Below are positions 18,254 through 27,428 of a stretch of DNA of 64,000 nt, piece after piece. Each line of letters starts with the position of its first letter. Position 1 is the stretch's first letter. The notes beneath the pieces were generated by a model. That model saw only the letters and a program-made list of their open reading frames with translations, was not told the origin of the DNA and made no database searches. The position numbers and the translations under genes are program-made. Origin of the DNA: Bartonella sp. F02 (GTDB lineage Bacteria > Pseudomonadota > Alphaproteobacteria > Rhizobiales > Rhizobiaceae); the NCBI RefSeq assembly GCF_026929975.1, contig NZ_JANHOK010000003.1, positions 1-64,000 of the forward strand. Direction: 5' to 3'.

Positions 18254-20284
18254 ATGGCAAAAAAGGCAGTGTTGGATTGGAAGGGATTTGCAGGTCTTCC
18301 TGATTTTACTTCAATAGATGATGACGACTTCAAACCTGCTTTTGAACACGCTCTTCAAGAAGCGGAAGCAGAAATAGAGGCGATTGCGATTGTTCCAGAA
18401 CCACCAACACTTAAAAATTTTTTGGAACCTCTTGAACTTTTGGGAAAAGCTCTTGATCGTGTCTGTGCAATATTTTTTATGCGTTCAGGTGCACATAGCA
18501 ATGCATTGATACAACAATTGGAACAAGAATTTGTTGTTAAGCTTTCTCATTATTCCTCAAAAATTATGATGGATCCGAGAATCTTTGCGAAGATGGATGC
18601 TCTTTATACGCAATCTCAGCAAGGTATGTATGATCGTGAAACGACACGCGTCATTGAACTGTGGTGGAAAAAATTTGTTTGTAATGGTGCACAACTTGAT
18701 GAAAAAAGTAAAAAGCGTTTTGTTGAAATTGATGAAAGACTTTCTCTTTTAGGGGCTACCTTTGCTCAGCATGTTTTAAAAGATGAAGCTGAATGGGTTT
18801 TGTTTTTAGAACAAACAGATTTATCTGGTTTACCTGAAGATCTCATTGCTGCGATGAAGGAAATTGCCTGTGAAAAAGGTCGGGATGATGTTTATGGATT
18901 AACATTAGCGCGTTCTATTGTTGAACCTTTTTTAAAATTTTCTGATCGTCGTGATTTGCGTGAAATAGCTTTTACAGCTTGGTCTAAACGAGGTGAAAAT
19001 GGTAATGATAATGATAACCGAGAGATTATTGTTGAGACGATTGCTCTTCGAAATGAAAAAGCTCAATTGTTAGGTTATCAATCTTTTGCAGATTTAAAAC
19101 TTGATAATACGATGGCTAAGAATGTTGATGCTGTTATGAATTTACTCACACCTGTGTGGGAACGAGCACGAGCTAAGGTTATTACCGAACAAGCTGAATT
19201 ACAAGATTTAGCTAGAAATAAAGGAAGTAATGAATCTTTAGCAGCTTGGGATTGGCGTTATTATGCTGAGAAATTGCGTACAGAAAAATTTTCTTTCAGT
19301 GAAGCTGAAGTTAAACATTATTTTCAGCTTGATCGCATGATTGAAGCAGCTTTTTCGGTAGCAAGAAGACTTTTTGGAATTTCATTTGAAGAAAAAGTTG
19401 ATATTGCGCTTTGGCATCCTGACGCACGTTTGTGGGAAGTAAGAAAATCTGATGGAAGTATCCTTGGATATTTTATCGGTGATTATTTTGCTCGTTCTTC
19501 AAAACGATCTGGTGCTTGGATGAGTGCTCTACAATCTCAGCATAAGTTAGATCATGGACAAAAACCCATTATTTACAATATTTGTAATTTTGCTAAACCT
19601 CCAAAAGGAGAAACAGCTCTTTTGTCTCTTGATGATGCACGAACACTTTTCCATGAATTTGGGCATGCATTACACGGTTTGCTTTCTGATGTAAAATGGC
19701 CATCTGTTTCAGGAACATCGGTTCCACGCGATTTTGTTGAACTTCCTTCTCAGCTTTATGAACATTGGCTAACTGTACCAGAAATATTACAATCATATGC
19801 TACGCATGTAAAAACAGGTGATCCTATACCACAAAATTTGATGAATAAAATTTTGTCAGCGCGAACATTTAATGCTGGTTTTTATGCTGTTGAATTTCTT
19901 TCTTCAGCGTTAATAGATATGGCGTTACACCAGGGAGCGGCAATATCCAATCCAACAATATTTGAAAATGAGGAACTGGATAAATTGAAAATGCCAAGTA
20001 CCATTGTTATGCGTCACCGTCCTGCACATTTTGCACATGTGTTTTCAGGTGATGGTTATGCTGCTGGTTATTATTCTTATATGTGGTCGGAAGTACTTGA
20101 TGCTGATGCATTTCAAGCTTTTGAAGAAACGGGTGATGTCTTTAATCAAGAGCTTGCTGATCGTTTGAAGCGTTTTATTTACTCGGCTGGAGGAAGTTCT
20201 GATCCAGAAGAACTTTATAGAGAATTCCGAGGACGTATACCTTCACCAGAAGCAATGATTAAAAAGCGTGGATTGTTAGTATAA
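18254..20284 (+). CDS. M3 family oligopeptidase (oligopeptidase A / Dcp type)
   Basis: This cytoplasmic zinc metallopeptidase degrades short peptides. The HEFGH zinc motif is at residues 467-471 (DDARTLFHEFGHALHGLLSD), with the third ligand Glu in the following helix region (DFVELPSQLYEHW). The length of 676 fits both oligopeptidase A (PrlC) and dipeptidyl carboxypeptidase (Dcp), and I cannot separate them by motif alone. The N-terminal half is the helical M3 cap. It stands alone on + and ends in a hairpin terminator. Confidence 0.9.
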   Translation: MAKKAVLDWKGFAGLPDFTSIDDDDFKPAFEHALQEAEAEIEAIAIVPEPPTLKNFLEPLELLGKALDRVCAIFFMRSGAHSNALIQQLEQEFVVKLSHYSSKIMMDPRIFAKMDALYTQSQQGMYDRETTRVIELWWKKFVCNGAQLDEKSKKRFVEIDERLSLLGATFAQHVLKDEAEWVLFLEQTDLSGLPEDLIAAMKEIACEKGRDDVYGLTLARSIVEPFLKFSDRRDLREIAFTAWSKRGENGNDNDNREIIVETIALRNEKAQLLGYQSFADLKLDNTMAKNVDAVMNLLTPVWERARAKVITEQAELQDLARNKGSNESLAAWDWRYYAEKLRTEKFSFSEAEVKHYFQLDRMIEAAFSVARRLFGISFEEKVDIALWHPDARLWEVRKSDGSILGYFIGDYFARSSKRSGAWMSALQSQHKLDHGQKPIIYNICNFAKPPKGETALLSLDDARTLFHEFGHALHGLLSDVKWPSVSGTSVPRDFVELPSQLYEHWLTVPEILQSYATHVKTGDPIPQNLMNKILSARTFNAGFYAVEFLSSALIDMALHQGAAISNPTIFENEELDKLKMPSTIVMRHRPAHFAHVFSGDGYAAGYYSYMWSEVLDADAFQAFEETGDVFNQELADRLKRFIYSAGGSSDPEELYREFRGRIPSPEAMIKKRGLLV

Positions 20285-20301
20285 TGTTTCTATAATAAAA
20301 G

Positions 20302-20323
20302 CGGTGTGGTATGTGCCACACCG
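20302..20323 (+). terminator. Hairpin terminator after the M3 peptidase gene
   Basis: CGGTGTGG (20302-20309) pairs with CCACACCG (20316-20323), followed by TTTGATAATTTT. It lies 17 bp after the stop codon. The U run is interrupted, so efficiency is uncertain. Confidence 0.65.
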
Positions 20324-20398
20324 TTTGATAATTTTGATTATAAATAATTGAGTTTCATCTCTGTTTTTCAGATTGTTTGAAATTTAATTTTAGTATTT

Positions 20399-21472
20399 TT
20401 AAAAATGCTGTGGCAAAGAAAAATTATCAGCTCTATTCATTGGAGCGTTGTTTTTATAGTTCCGTGGTTGTGGTATCAGACTTTGGTCTATTGTATAAAG
20501 TAAATGAGTGTTTTGTTTTGCCATTTCGTCAAGACTTATGGGTGATTGACGTTTTGTGCTGTATTGTTTTTGTATAGATTTTGAAATATTGAGTGTAGTG
20601 AAAGACGTATTGTTATGAGAGAATATGTCAAAATTTAAAATCGTCTCCAACGGTTTCTCTAAATATAAAATAAGTTTTCTTTTTCCTTGAGAAGTAAAAT
20701 TAGTACCATCAGAGGTTCGTAGCTGAATTGTTTTACCGTTCGCACTATCATCTGAGAAAGAAAATTGACCTTGTTGATCAGTAAAACCACGCCAAATATC
20801 TACAAAACGCCCTCTTGCTGCTTTTGTTACATTTTCATAGAGTTCATTCAAAATTTTCATTTTTTGTGTGAGATTTTGACTCTTAAAAACAGGTTGCCCT
20901 ACCCATATCCATGGTTTTCCAGAGTTATCAAGATTTTCAGTCATTTTAATAACTCTTTGTTTATAAATATTGATCCATTCTGGTTGAGAAGGATTGAGTA
21001 TTTCATCGGATGTCGTGAGTGGTTGGTTATCATTGGCACCAATGATGATGATAATGACATCAGGATTGTTTTTCTGAATAAGATGAACAATATTATCATT
21101 CCAAGAGTAGTAATCAGTACGTACTAAACCTGAAGCTGGTACGGTGTTATCTATAATGATAAGATTGACATTATCAGCAGAAAGTTTCTTAAGTTCAGAA
21201 GCAACGGCGGAAGCGACAAAATCTCCTACGACGAGAATTCGTTTTGCATTGTCCTTTTTTGGCTTTTGTATTGTTTGTTGTGTTGCAGTTTTTAGTTGTG
21301 GTTTATATATATTTTTTTCTGTCATTGGTTGTTGTTGTGCTTGCTCGCGATTTTTATGATTGAATAACAATTCGAAAAAGTTGTGCACAGGGTTTGCAGA
21401 TAATTCTGTAATGCAAAATGCAAGCGTTGAAATTATCAAAAAAATCAAAGAGATTAAATGAGAACGATACAA
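20399..21472 (-). CDS. DUF459 (SGNH-hydrolase-like) exported protein
   Basis: The 357-residue protein has an N-terminal signal or anchor segment (ISLIFLIISTLAFCITELSA), a Gln/Lys-rich linker (about 40-77) and an SGNH-like domain (about 78-275). Recognisable blocks are VVGDF (81-85), IIGANDN (143-149) and DGTNFTSQGKRKLI (255-268). The block I serine is Phe85 and the block V histidine is Asn, so esterase activity is doubtful. The start is TTG with GGAG eight bases upstream. It follows the transglycosylase gene by 15 bp in a probable operon, suggesting a cell-wall role. Function is unknown. Confidence 0.82.
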   Translation of the reverse strand: MYRSHLISLIFLIISTLAFCITELSANPVHNFFELLFNHKNREQAQQQPMTEKNIYKPQLKTATQQTIQKPKKDNAKRILVVGDFVASAVASELKKLSADNVNLIIIDNTVPASGLVRTDYYSWNDNIVHLIQKNNPDVIIIIIGANDNQPLTTSDEILNPSQPEWINIYKQRVIKMTENLDNSGKPWIWVGQPVFKSQNLTQKMKILNELYENVTKAARGRFVDIWRGFTDQQGQFSFSDDSANGKTIQLRTSDGTNFTSQGKRKLILYLEKPLETILNFDIFSHNNTSFTTLNISKSIQKQYSTKRQSPISLDEMAKQNTHLLYTIDQSLIPQPRNYKNNAPMNRADNFSLPQHF

Positions 21473-21487
21473 GCACTTTGCTCCATC

Positions 21488-22744
21488 TTATTTTTTTCTG
21501 ATAAGGGAAAGAACCTCATAGCTTGGGTAACCATTTGCTTCTAAACCGTGATGCAACTGAAAAGCTTTAATGGCTTTCTTAGAAGCTGTTCCGATTTTTC
21601 CATCAATTTCTCCTGTATAATGACCAAGCGCAGTTAAACGCGATTGCAATTCTATCCGTTCTTGATGGGTAATGGGTTTAAAAGGGCGGTTCCAATCTTG
21701 TACTAATTTGGGATGTCCTGCAATACGATCAGCTAAAAGCGCAACGGCGAAAGCGTAACGGTCTGCATTATTATATCGTTTAATAACAAAGAAATTTTTT
21801 GTTACTAAAAATGCAGGTCCTTCTAGTCCATCGGGCAATTTCAATTTTGCTAATGCAGATGGAGAAGAAAAAGGCTTTCCATGTGCATGCTTAACACCTA
21901 GTTTTTCCCATTCTTCAAAAGAGAGCCACTCTTCAGGGAACTTTGTTCCATTTGGTAATTTGACTTCAACTCCCCAATGTAGATCAGATTGCCAACCATT
22001 CATGTGGAGTAGATTAGCAGCAGTTGCGAGTGCATCTGGAATTGATGTCCAAATATCGCGATGCCCATCTTCATCCATATCAACAGCGTAAGCGAGATAG
22101 CTGCTTGGAATAAATTGTGTATGTCCTAATGCTCCAGCCCAAGATCCAGTGAGTTGCGAACGATGAATTTCACCGCTTTGCAAAATTTTCATGGCTGCAA
22201 TAAGCTGTGTTCGTGCATATTTTGCACGTTTGGGATCGGCATAAGCTAAGGTTGCAAGCGAACGAATGGTATCACGCATTACACCTTTATTTTCTAAGAT
22301 TTTTCCATAATTGCTTTCTAATGACCAAATAGCGAGGAGAATATTTCGGCCAACACCAAAACGTTCTTCAATCTTGTGTAACCATTTTTCCCATTTTTTG
22401 TGTTGACGTTTTCCTTCCATAATGGCGAGATCATGAATACGATTATCAAAATAACTCCATGAAGAATCAATAAATTCTGGTTGATGTGTTGCTCTTTTTA
22501 AAACTTCTGGGTCTATTGTGTGCACTGTTTTAAAAGCCATCTCAAATGTGGAGGACGAAATATCATTAGCTAAAGCTGTTTTTTTGAATTCTTGAATCCA
22601 GCGCTGAAAATCATCATTAGAGTGCGCGAAAGAGGGAGTAGATATTGAGAAAAAAGAAAGAATAGATATGAAGCTAAGGATAAAGATGTTACGATTGATT
22701 AACTTGCTCAAGAAGGAAAATAGATTTAATCCTGCTTTTTTCAT
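21488..22744 (-). CDS. Lytic murein transglycosylase (MltB family) with peptidoglycan-binding domain
   Basis: This periplasmic enzyme cleaves the MurNAc-GlcNAc bond with formation of anhydromuramic acid. A signal peptide (about 1-40, ending PSFA) precedes the SLT_2 catalytic domain (about 44-340). The catalytic Glu is E143 in LLAIWSLESNYGKIL. A PG_binding_1 domain is at the C terminus (LQSRLTALGHYTGEIDGKIGTASKKAI region). A GAGGGG lies upstream of the ATG. The DUF459 gene follows 15 bp later and galU is divergent. Confidence 0.93.
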   Translation of the reverse strand: MKKAGLNLFSFLSKLINRNIFILSFISILSFFSISTPSFAHSNDDFQRWIQEFKKTALANDISSSTFEMAFKTVHTIDPEVLKRATHQPEFIDSSWSYFDNRIHDLAIMEGKRQHKKWEKWLHKIEERFGVGRNILLAIWSLESNYGKILENKGVMRDTIRSLATLAYADPKRAKYARTQLIAAMKILQSGEIHRSQLTGSWAGALGHTQFIPSSYLAYAVDMDEDGHRDIWTSIPDALATAANLLHMNGWQSDLHWGVEVKLPNGTKFPEEWLSFEEWEKLGVKHAHGKPFSSPSALAKLKLPDGLEGPAFLVTKNFFVIKRYNNADRYAFAVALLADRIAGHPKLVQDWNRPFKPITHQERIELQSRLTALGHYTGEIDGKIGTASKKAIKAFQLHHGLEANGYPSYEVLSLIRKK

Positions 22745-22993
22745 TTTTCACCCCTCAATATTTACGACATTTAAATATGCGTAATTTTAATTGTATTTGG
22801 TTTAGGAAAAGATGTTGTCAAGATAAGAAAAAACCGAATTATGTCCATTAAACAGTGTTCTTATCAATGTCTTTATTGCATCTTGGTCTTTCTCGTTATA
22901 ATGGCAATTCATTTGAGAGAATATCTTTTTTGATCATTTTAGTTAAGATAATGATAAAATGAGAAAACGGTATGTTTTTTTAGGAGGGTGTGG

Positions 22994-23884
22994 GTGCGTA
23001 AAATTCGTAAAGCAGTATTTCCTGTAGCAGGCCTTGGCACACGTTTCCTACCAGCAACGAAAACAATTCCTAAAGAAATGCTCCCTGTTGTTGATAAACC
23101 GGTTATTCAATATGTTGTCGATGAAGCACGTGAAGCGGGGATTGAGTATTTTATTTTTGTCACTGGACGCAATAAGGCCGTTATAGAAGATTATTTTGAT
23201 ATGCAAGTTGAATTATATACGACACTTGAAAAACGTGGTCGAAAAGATGAACTTGAATATTTACAAAATTTGCAACTTTTACCAGGAATGACTTCTTTCA
23301 CCCGGCAACAAGAACCTTTAGGTCTTGGGCATGCTTTATGGTGTGCACGTGAGTTAATTGGAAATGAACCTTTTGCTTTGTTATTACCGGATATGGTGAT
23401 GCAGGCTGAAAGGGGTTGCCTTTCCGAGATGATCAGTCTTTATGAAAAAATAGGGAGAGGAAATATTGTTGCTGTTCAGGAATGCAGTTTTGAAGAAGTT
23501 CATAAATATGGTATTGTTGGGAAAGGTAAAGAAGTTGAAAACGGTTTCAAAATTACAGAAATGGTAGAAAAACCAACGAAAGAAACTGCTCCATCCAACT
23601 TATATATCAATGGGCGTTATATATTACAACCAGAGATTTTTGGTATTCTTTCTAATCAAAAACAAGGAGCAGGAGATGAAATTCAGTTAACAGATGCTAT
23701 GGTTCATCTTTCAAATGAACAAGATTTTTTTGGGTTTCAATTAAATGGATACACTTTTGATTGTGGATCTAAAACGGGTTTTATTGAAGCAAATGTTGCC
23801 TTTGCTCTAGCGCGTGAGGATATGCATCAGCAGGTGTCTGCTTCATTAAAAAATTTACTTGAAACCGTTAAAATTGAAAAATGA
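22994..23884 (+). CDS. galU: UTP-glucose-1-phosphate uridylyltransferase
   Basis: GalU makes UDP-glucose for LPS and other glycans. The N-terminal nucleotidyltransferase motif [25 protein letters not shown]-type region is complete, with later VEKP and GRY motifs ([21 protein letters not shown]). I place the start at GTG 22994, because TAGGAGGG (22981-22988) would overlap the GTG at 22988 but lies five bases before 22994. The length is then 296. kdsD follows 39 bp downstream, so both sugar-metabolism genes are probably cotranscribed. Confidence 0.95.
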   Translation: MRKIRKAVFPVAGLGTRFLPATKTIPKEMLPVVDKPVIQYVVDEAREAGIEYFIFVTGRNKAVIEDYFDMQVELYTTLEKRGRKDELEYLQNLQLLPGMTSFTRQQEPLGLGHALWCARELIGNEPFALLLPDMVMQAERGCLSEMISLYEKIGRGNIVAVQECSFEEVHKYGIVGKGKEVENGFKITEMVEKPTKETAPSNLYINGRYILQPEIFGILSNQKQGAGDEIQLTDAMVHLSNEQDFFGFQLNGYTFDCGSKTGFIEANVAFALAREDMHQQVSASLKNLLETVKIEK

Positions 23885-23923
23885 TATGGATCTCTTTATT
23901 GATTTCATTTATCAAATGTTGTC

Positions 23924-24919
23924 ATGATTACACAATCTTCTGATATGTTTTTTTTACAGAACGCGATTACATCAGCGCTGAAAACCATTGCGAGTGAAAA
24001 ACAAGGGCTTGAAGCGCTTGAAATCGCTTTGAGTAAAGATCTCCATTCCTCATTTAGTGCAGCTGTTCAAACGATTAAGAATGCGAAAGGTCATGTGATT
24101 ATTACTGGACTTGGTAAGAGTGGGCATATTGGTACAAAAATTGCTGCAACTTTAGCATCAACAGGAACGCCTGCTTTTTTTGTTCACGCTGCAGAAGCTA
24201 ATCATGGCGATCTTGGTATGATTAGTTCTGATGATGTTATCCTTGCTTTATCGTGGTCTGGTGAAACTACGGAATTAGGCGGTATTATAAATTATGCTGC
24301 GCGTTTTCGTATACCGCTTATTGCGATGACATCAGGTGAACATTCCATATTAGGACAACAGGCAGATATTGTGTTGTTGTTACCTAAAATAGAAGAAGCT
24401 TGTCCTCATGGGCTTGCCCCGACAACTTCAACTGTTATGCAATTAGCAATGGGAGATGCACTTTCTGTAGCACTTTTAGAAATGCGTGGTTTTACTGCGA
24501 CGGATTTTAAGATTTATCATCCTGGTGGTTCTCTTGGAGCCAATCTTAAATATGTCCGCGATATTATGCATCAAGGAGATAGTCTGCCTTTGGTCATGCA
24601 AGGTGTATCTATGACTGAAGCCATGAACATTTTAGTTCAAAAGCATTTTGGTTGTGTAGGAGTTGTCAATCACACAGGTGAATTGATTGGGATTGTGACA
24701 GATGGTGATCTTGCACGTAATATCCATTGTGATTTATCAAAATTTCATGTTGATGAAGTGATGACAAGAGATCCTAAAATTGTCAATCCAAATACATTGG
24801 TAAGTGCTGCAACAGCGTTTATTAATGACCATCATATTGGCGCTTTTTTTGTAGTTGAAGATAAAAAGCCCGTAGGGATTGTTCATTTTCACGATCTTTT
24901 GCGCATTGGTGCTATTTGA
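23924..24919 (+). CDS. kdsD: Arabinose-5-phosphate isomerase (KdsD/KpsF family)
   Basis: The enzyme interconverts ribulose-5-phosphate and arabinose-5-phosphate, the first step to KDO of LPS. A SIS domain (about 30-190) contains ITGLGKSGHIGTKIAATLASTGTPAFFVHA and ALSWSGETTEL, and two CBS domains follow (about 210-331). The 331-residue length is standard. It lies directly behind galU, consistent with LPS precursor supply. Confidence 0.95.
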   Translation: MITQSSDMFFLQNAITSALKTIASEKQGLEALEIALSKDLHSSFSAAVQTIKNAKGHVIITGLGKSGHIGTKIAATLASTGTPAFFVHAAEANHGDLGMISSDDVILALSWSGETTELGGIINYAARFRIPLIAMTSGEHSILGQQADIVLLLPKIEEACPHGLAPTTSTVMQLAMGDALSVALLEMRGFTATDFKIYHPGGSLGANLKYVRDIMHQGDSLPLVMQGVSMTEAMNILVQKHFGCVGVVNHTGELIGIVTDGDLARNIHCDLSKFHVDEVMTRDPKIVNPNTLVSAATAFINDHHIGAFFVVEDKKPVGIVHFHDLLRIGAI

Positions 24920-25058
24920 GTTAGTGTGTGTGAGTATTCGATGGAATGTATGATTGAGTGATAAAATAGTATTAATCTTTAAGAACAGACTCTTAATAGA
25001 ATATTATTTAGAAACATTGGTTATGTATGTTCCATAATACATTACAGATTTTTTTCAA

Positions 25059-25080
25059 ATTGCAATTGTTGCAATGTTTT
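25059..25080 (+). terminator. Possible weak terminator between kdsD and omp10
   Basis: ATTGCAA (25059-25065) and TTGCAAT (25069-25075) form a short stem with a TTG loop, followed by GTTTTTA. It lies 140 bp after kdsD and 56 bp before the end of the convergent omp10. The stem is A/T-rich, so the call is tentative. Confidence 0.35.
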
Positions 25081-25130
25081 TATGACTTTATACTGTAGTT
25101 CTATCAAAAGAATAAATCATATTCAATTTT

Positions 25131-25505
25131 TTAAATTTTGCGATTAAGGACGAATTGCAAGCCAGAACGCGGTGTACAAATAAGTTGTGTGGCATTATTC
25201 GAGATTGAGCAATTGACTTGGGATATTGTTCCACGAAGAATCGAATGAATTTCAATTTCTACATGCTGGGAATTGATATAGGTGTAAGTTCCTTCTGATA
25301 ATTTTTCATTTGTATCTGCGGCGCGTGTTTCAAATATACCATTGTAAAAAGAAGAAATAATACCATTTTCATCGATCCATTCGCCATTAATGCCAGATGA
25401 TTTATTGTGTACAGATAAATATTGTTCGTAATTTTGTGAAAAACTGCAAGCTACTAACAAAAAAGCGGCGATTATAAGATATAAATTACGGAAGGTATTC
25501 TTCAT
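25131..25505 (-). CDS. omp10: Omp10-type outer-membrane lipoprotein
   Basis: A lipoprotein signal peptide ends in LLVAC with the lipid-carrying Cys at position 20. The mature part contains INGEWIDENGIISSFYNGIFETRAADTNEKL-type sequence, which I recognise as closely similar to Brucella Omp10 (GIEGSWVDPNGIASSF and ETRTTDTNEKLAEG in my memory of that protein). The C terminus has two Cys (VNCSISN, LICTPRSG), also as in Omp10. Brucella Omp10 is a surface-exposed lipoprotein that is immunogenic and contributes to virulence. Length is 124 residues. The gene is monocistronic and convergent with kdsD. Confidence 0.88.
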   Translation of the reverse strand: MKNTFRNLYLIIAAFLLVACSFSQNYEQYLSVHNKSSGINGEWIDENGIISSFYNGIFETRAADTNEKLSEGTYTYINSQHVEIEIHSILRGTISQVNCSISNNATQLICTPRSGLQFVLNRKI

Positions 25506-25748
25506 TTGTTTCTCTATCTATTTTTTATTCTGCTTTTCAAAATTGTTAATTTACTGCATTAGTCAATATAAGACTTTTGAAGAAAATCAATAAAAAAGAA
25601 AATAATTAAAAAAATGCCTTAATGTTGTATTTAATTAAGGATTTGATGGAGTTAATTTATAAAGTATGATGTGTAAAATATACTTTTATAAATTGCAACG
25701 ATTTCCATATTAATATGCTTAATAGTCTCAAAGGAGATTATCGGAGTT

Positions 25749-27134
25749 ATGATTGGTCCTATTCTTGTTGCATGTGAAGATTATGGAAGACGTATCGAGC
25801 TTTCGGCTATACTTCGAGGTTTTGGTTATCGTGTCATTGAAGCAGAAAATAGTTTTCGTACGATTGATCTTTTATATAGACGTAAAAATATTACGCTTGC
25901 ATTGCTTGATGTTGCAATGAGTGATTTAAGTGTGAGTGATGTCATTAAAACGATAAAAGCAGCTGGAGTTTCGGCTCCTGTTATTGTTCTCGCAAAACAA
26001 GAAAATGAAGAATTTCTGCATAAGGTTTTAAAAGCTGGAGCAGTTGATTATTGGATTTATCCAGTTACGCCGCTTCGCTTGAGAACAACTTTGAATAATC
26101 TTGCACATGTTTCGGCATTAGAGAGTGAAGTTCGTTATATTTGGCGACAAAATGAAAGTTATTGGTGGTTTTCTGATCTTTATAAGAAAAGTAAAGCTAT
26201 GCAGATTGTTTTAGAACAATTAAAGAGAGCAGCAAGTTCTTCACAGAATCTTTTGATAGAAGGTGAGAATGGAACTGGACGTGAAACATTAGCACACATT
26301 ATTCATCGTGAAAGTCGGTTTTCAGAAGCACCTTTTATCCGTTTTCAATGTTCAGCTATTATTGATCCAGAAGAGGAAAATCGTTTTTGGCATGAAAAAT
26401 TTTTACCATTGGTTTCTTCTTTAGAAAAGGGTACGGTTTGCTTATGTGATGTTGATAAGCTTGAGCTTATGCAGCAAAAGCGTTTTGTGCATTATTTGAG
26501 AGAAAGAGAAGAAATTATAAAGAATAAAAGTTCTTTTTTTCGTATTATTGCTATTTCAACATCGCGACTTTCATATTTAGTTAAAGAAGACTTTTTTTTA
26601 CGCAATTTATTTGAGCAGTTTTCTCAACTCTCTATCAATGTTCCTGCTTTACGTGAATTGAGGGATGATCTTCCGGAAATTTCTCAATATTTAATTGACC
26701 GCATTGTTATTGAAACAGGGCGGTCACATGTTCATGGTTTGTCAGGGTCGGCAATCGCATTACTTATGCAATATGATTGGCCGGGAAATTGTGATGAACT
26801 TGAAAAAGTTTTATTTCGTGCAATTTCCCTCAGTGAAGGGCCTTTGTTAACTGTTCGAGATTTTCCTCAATTAATCGCAAACCCTAGTGTTGACTCTCAA
26901 AAGATTATTCATGGTAATATTCAAGAGTGCACTGAACAGCAATCAATACAATTTTTAAATGCTGATGGGCATGTTCGCACTTTTTCTGATATGGAGAGTG
27001 ATATTATCGATAAAGCGGTTAAATATTATAAAGGACACGTTAGTGAAATTGCTCGACGTTTACGTATAGGACGTTCGACGCTTTATCGTAAAATGGAAGA
27101 ATTAAAAACAAAAAATCATCGAGAACATAAATGA
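25749..27134 (+). CDS. NtrC-like response regulator with degenerate receiver and AAA+ motifs
   Basis: The domain order is that of NtrC: receiver (about 1-120), AAA+ (about 140-365) and a Fis-type helix-turn-helix (about 411-455, EIARRLRIGRSTLYRKMEEL). The phosphorylation Asp (D54) is kept, but the conserved receiver Thr is Ala82 and the Lys before Pro is Tyr104. In the AAA+ part Walker A reads GENGTGRE (Lys to Arg178), Walker B CLCDV lacks the catalytic Glu, the GAFTGA sigma-54 loop is absent, and the WPGNxRE arginine is Asp349. It probably binds DNA but cannot act as a classical sigma-54 activator. Its targets are unknown, and both neighbours are transcribed separately. Confidence 0.85.
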   Translation: MIGPILVACEDYGRRIELSAILRGFGYRVIEAENSFRTIDLLYRRKNITLALLDVAMSDLSVSDVIKTIKAAGVSAPVIVLAKQENEEFLHKVLKAGAVDYWIYPVTPLRLRTTLNNLAHVSALESEVRYIWRQNESYWWFSDLYKKSKAMQIVLEQLKRAASSSQNLLIEGENGTGRETLAHIIHRESRFSEAPFIRFQCSAIIDPEEENRFWHEKFLPLVSSLEKGTVCLCDVDKLELMQQKRFVHYLREREEIIKNKSSFFRIIAISTSRLSYLVKEDFFLRNLFEQFSQLSINVPALRELRDDLPEISQYLIDRIVIETGRSHVHGLSGSAIALLMQYDWPGNCDELEKVLFRAISLSEGPLLTVRDFPQLIANPSVDSQKIIHGNIQECTEQQSIQFLNADGHVRTFSDMESDIIDKAVKYYKGHVSEIARRLRIGRSTLYRKMEELKTKNHREHK

Positions 27135-27428
27135 TGTTTCTTCATATGTCTTTTAAAAGAGAGCATAACTTACTGTAAAAGCTTGTCATTTGTAGTTGTT
27201 TGTTCAATTTGCAGCTTTGTATTACATTGTGCAATAAGAGATATTATTTTACATTTTATTATAGCCCGAAAGCTTTGAACATTTTATGTAGATTGTATTA
27301 ACGTTGTTCAATAATTGAGTGTGCATTTTATTTTTATGTAATTTGAATGATAAAATCATTGATTTTGATAGTGTAATTCGTATTTATGGGCGTGCAATAG
27401 ACTGTAAAAACATAGAAAGTTTATCTCT

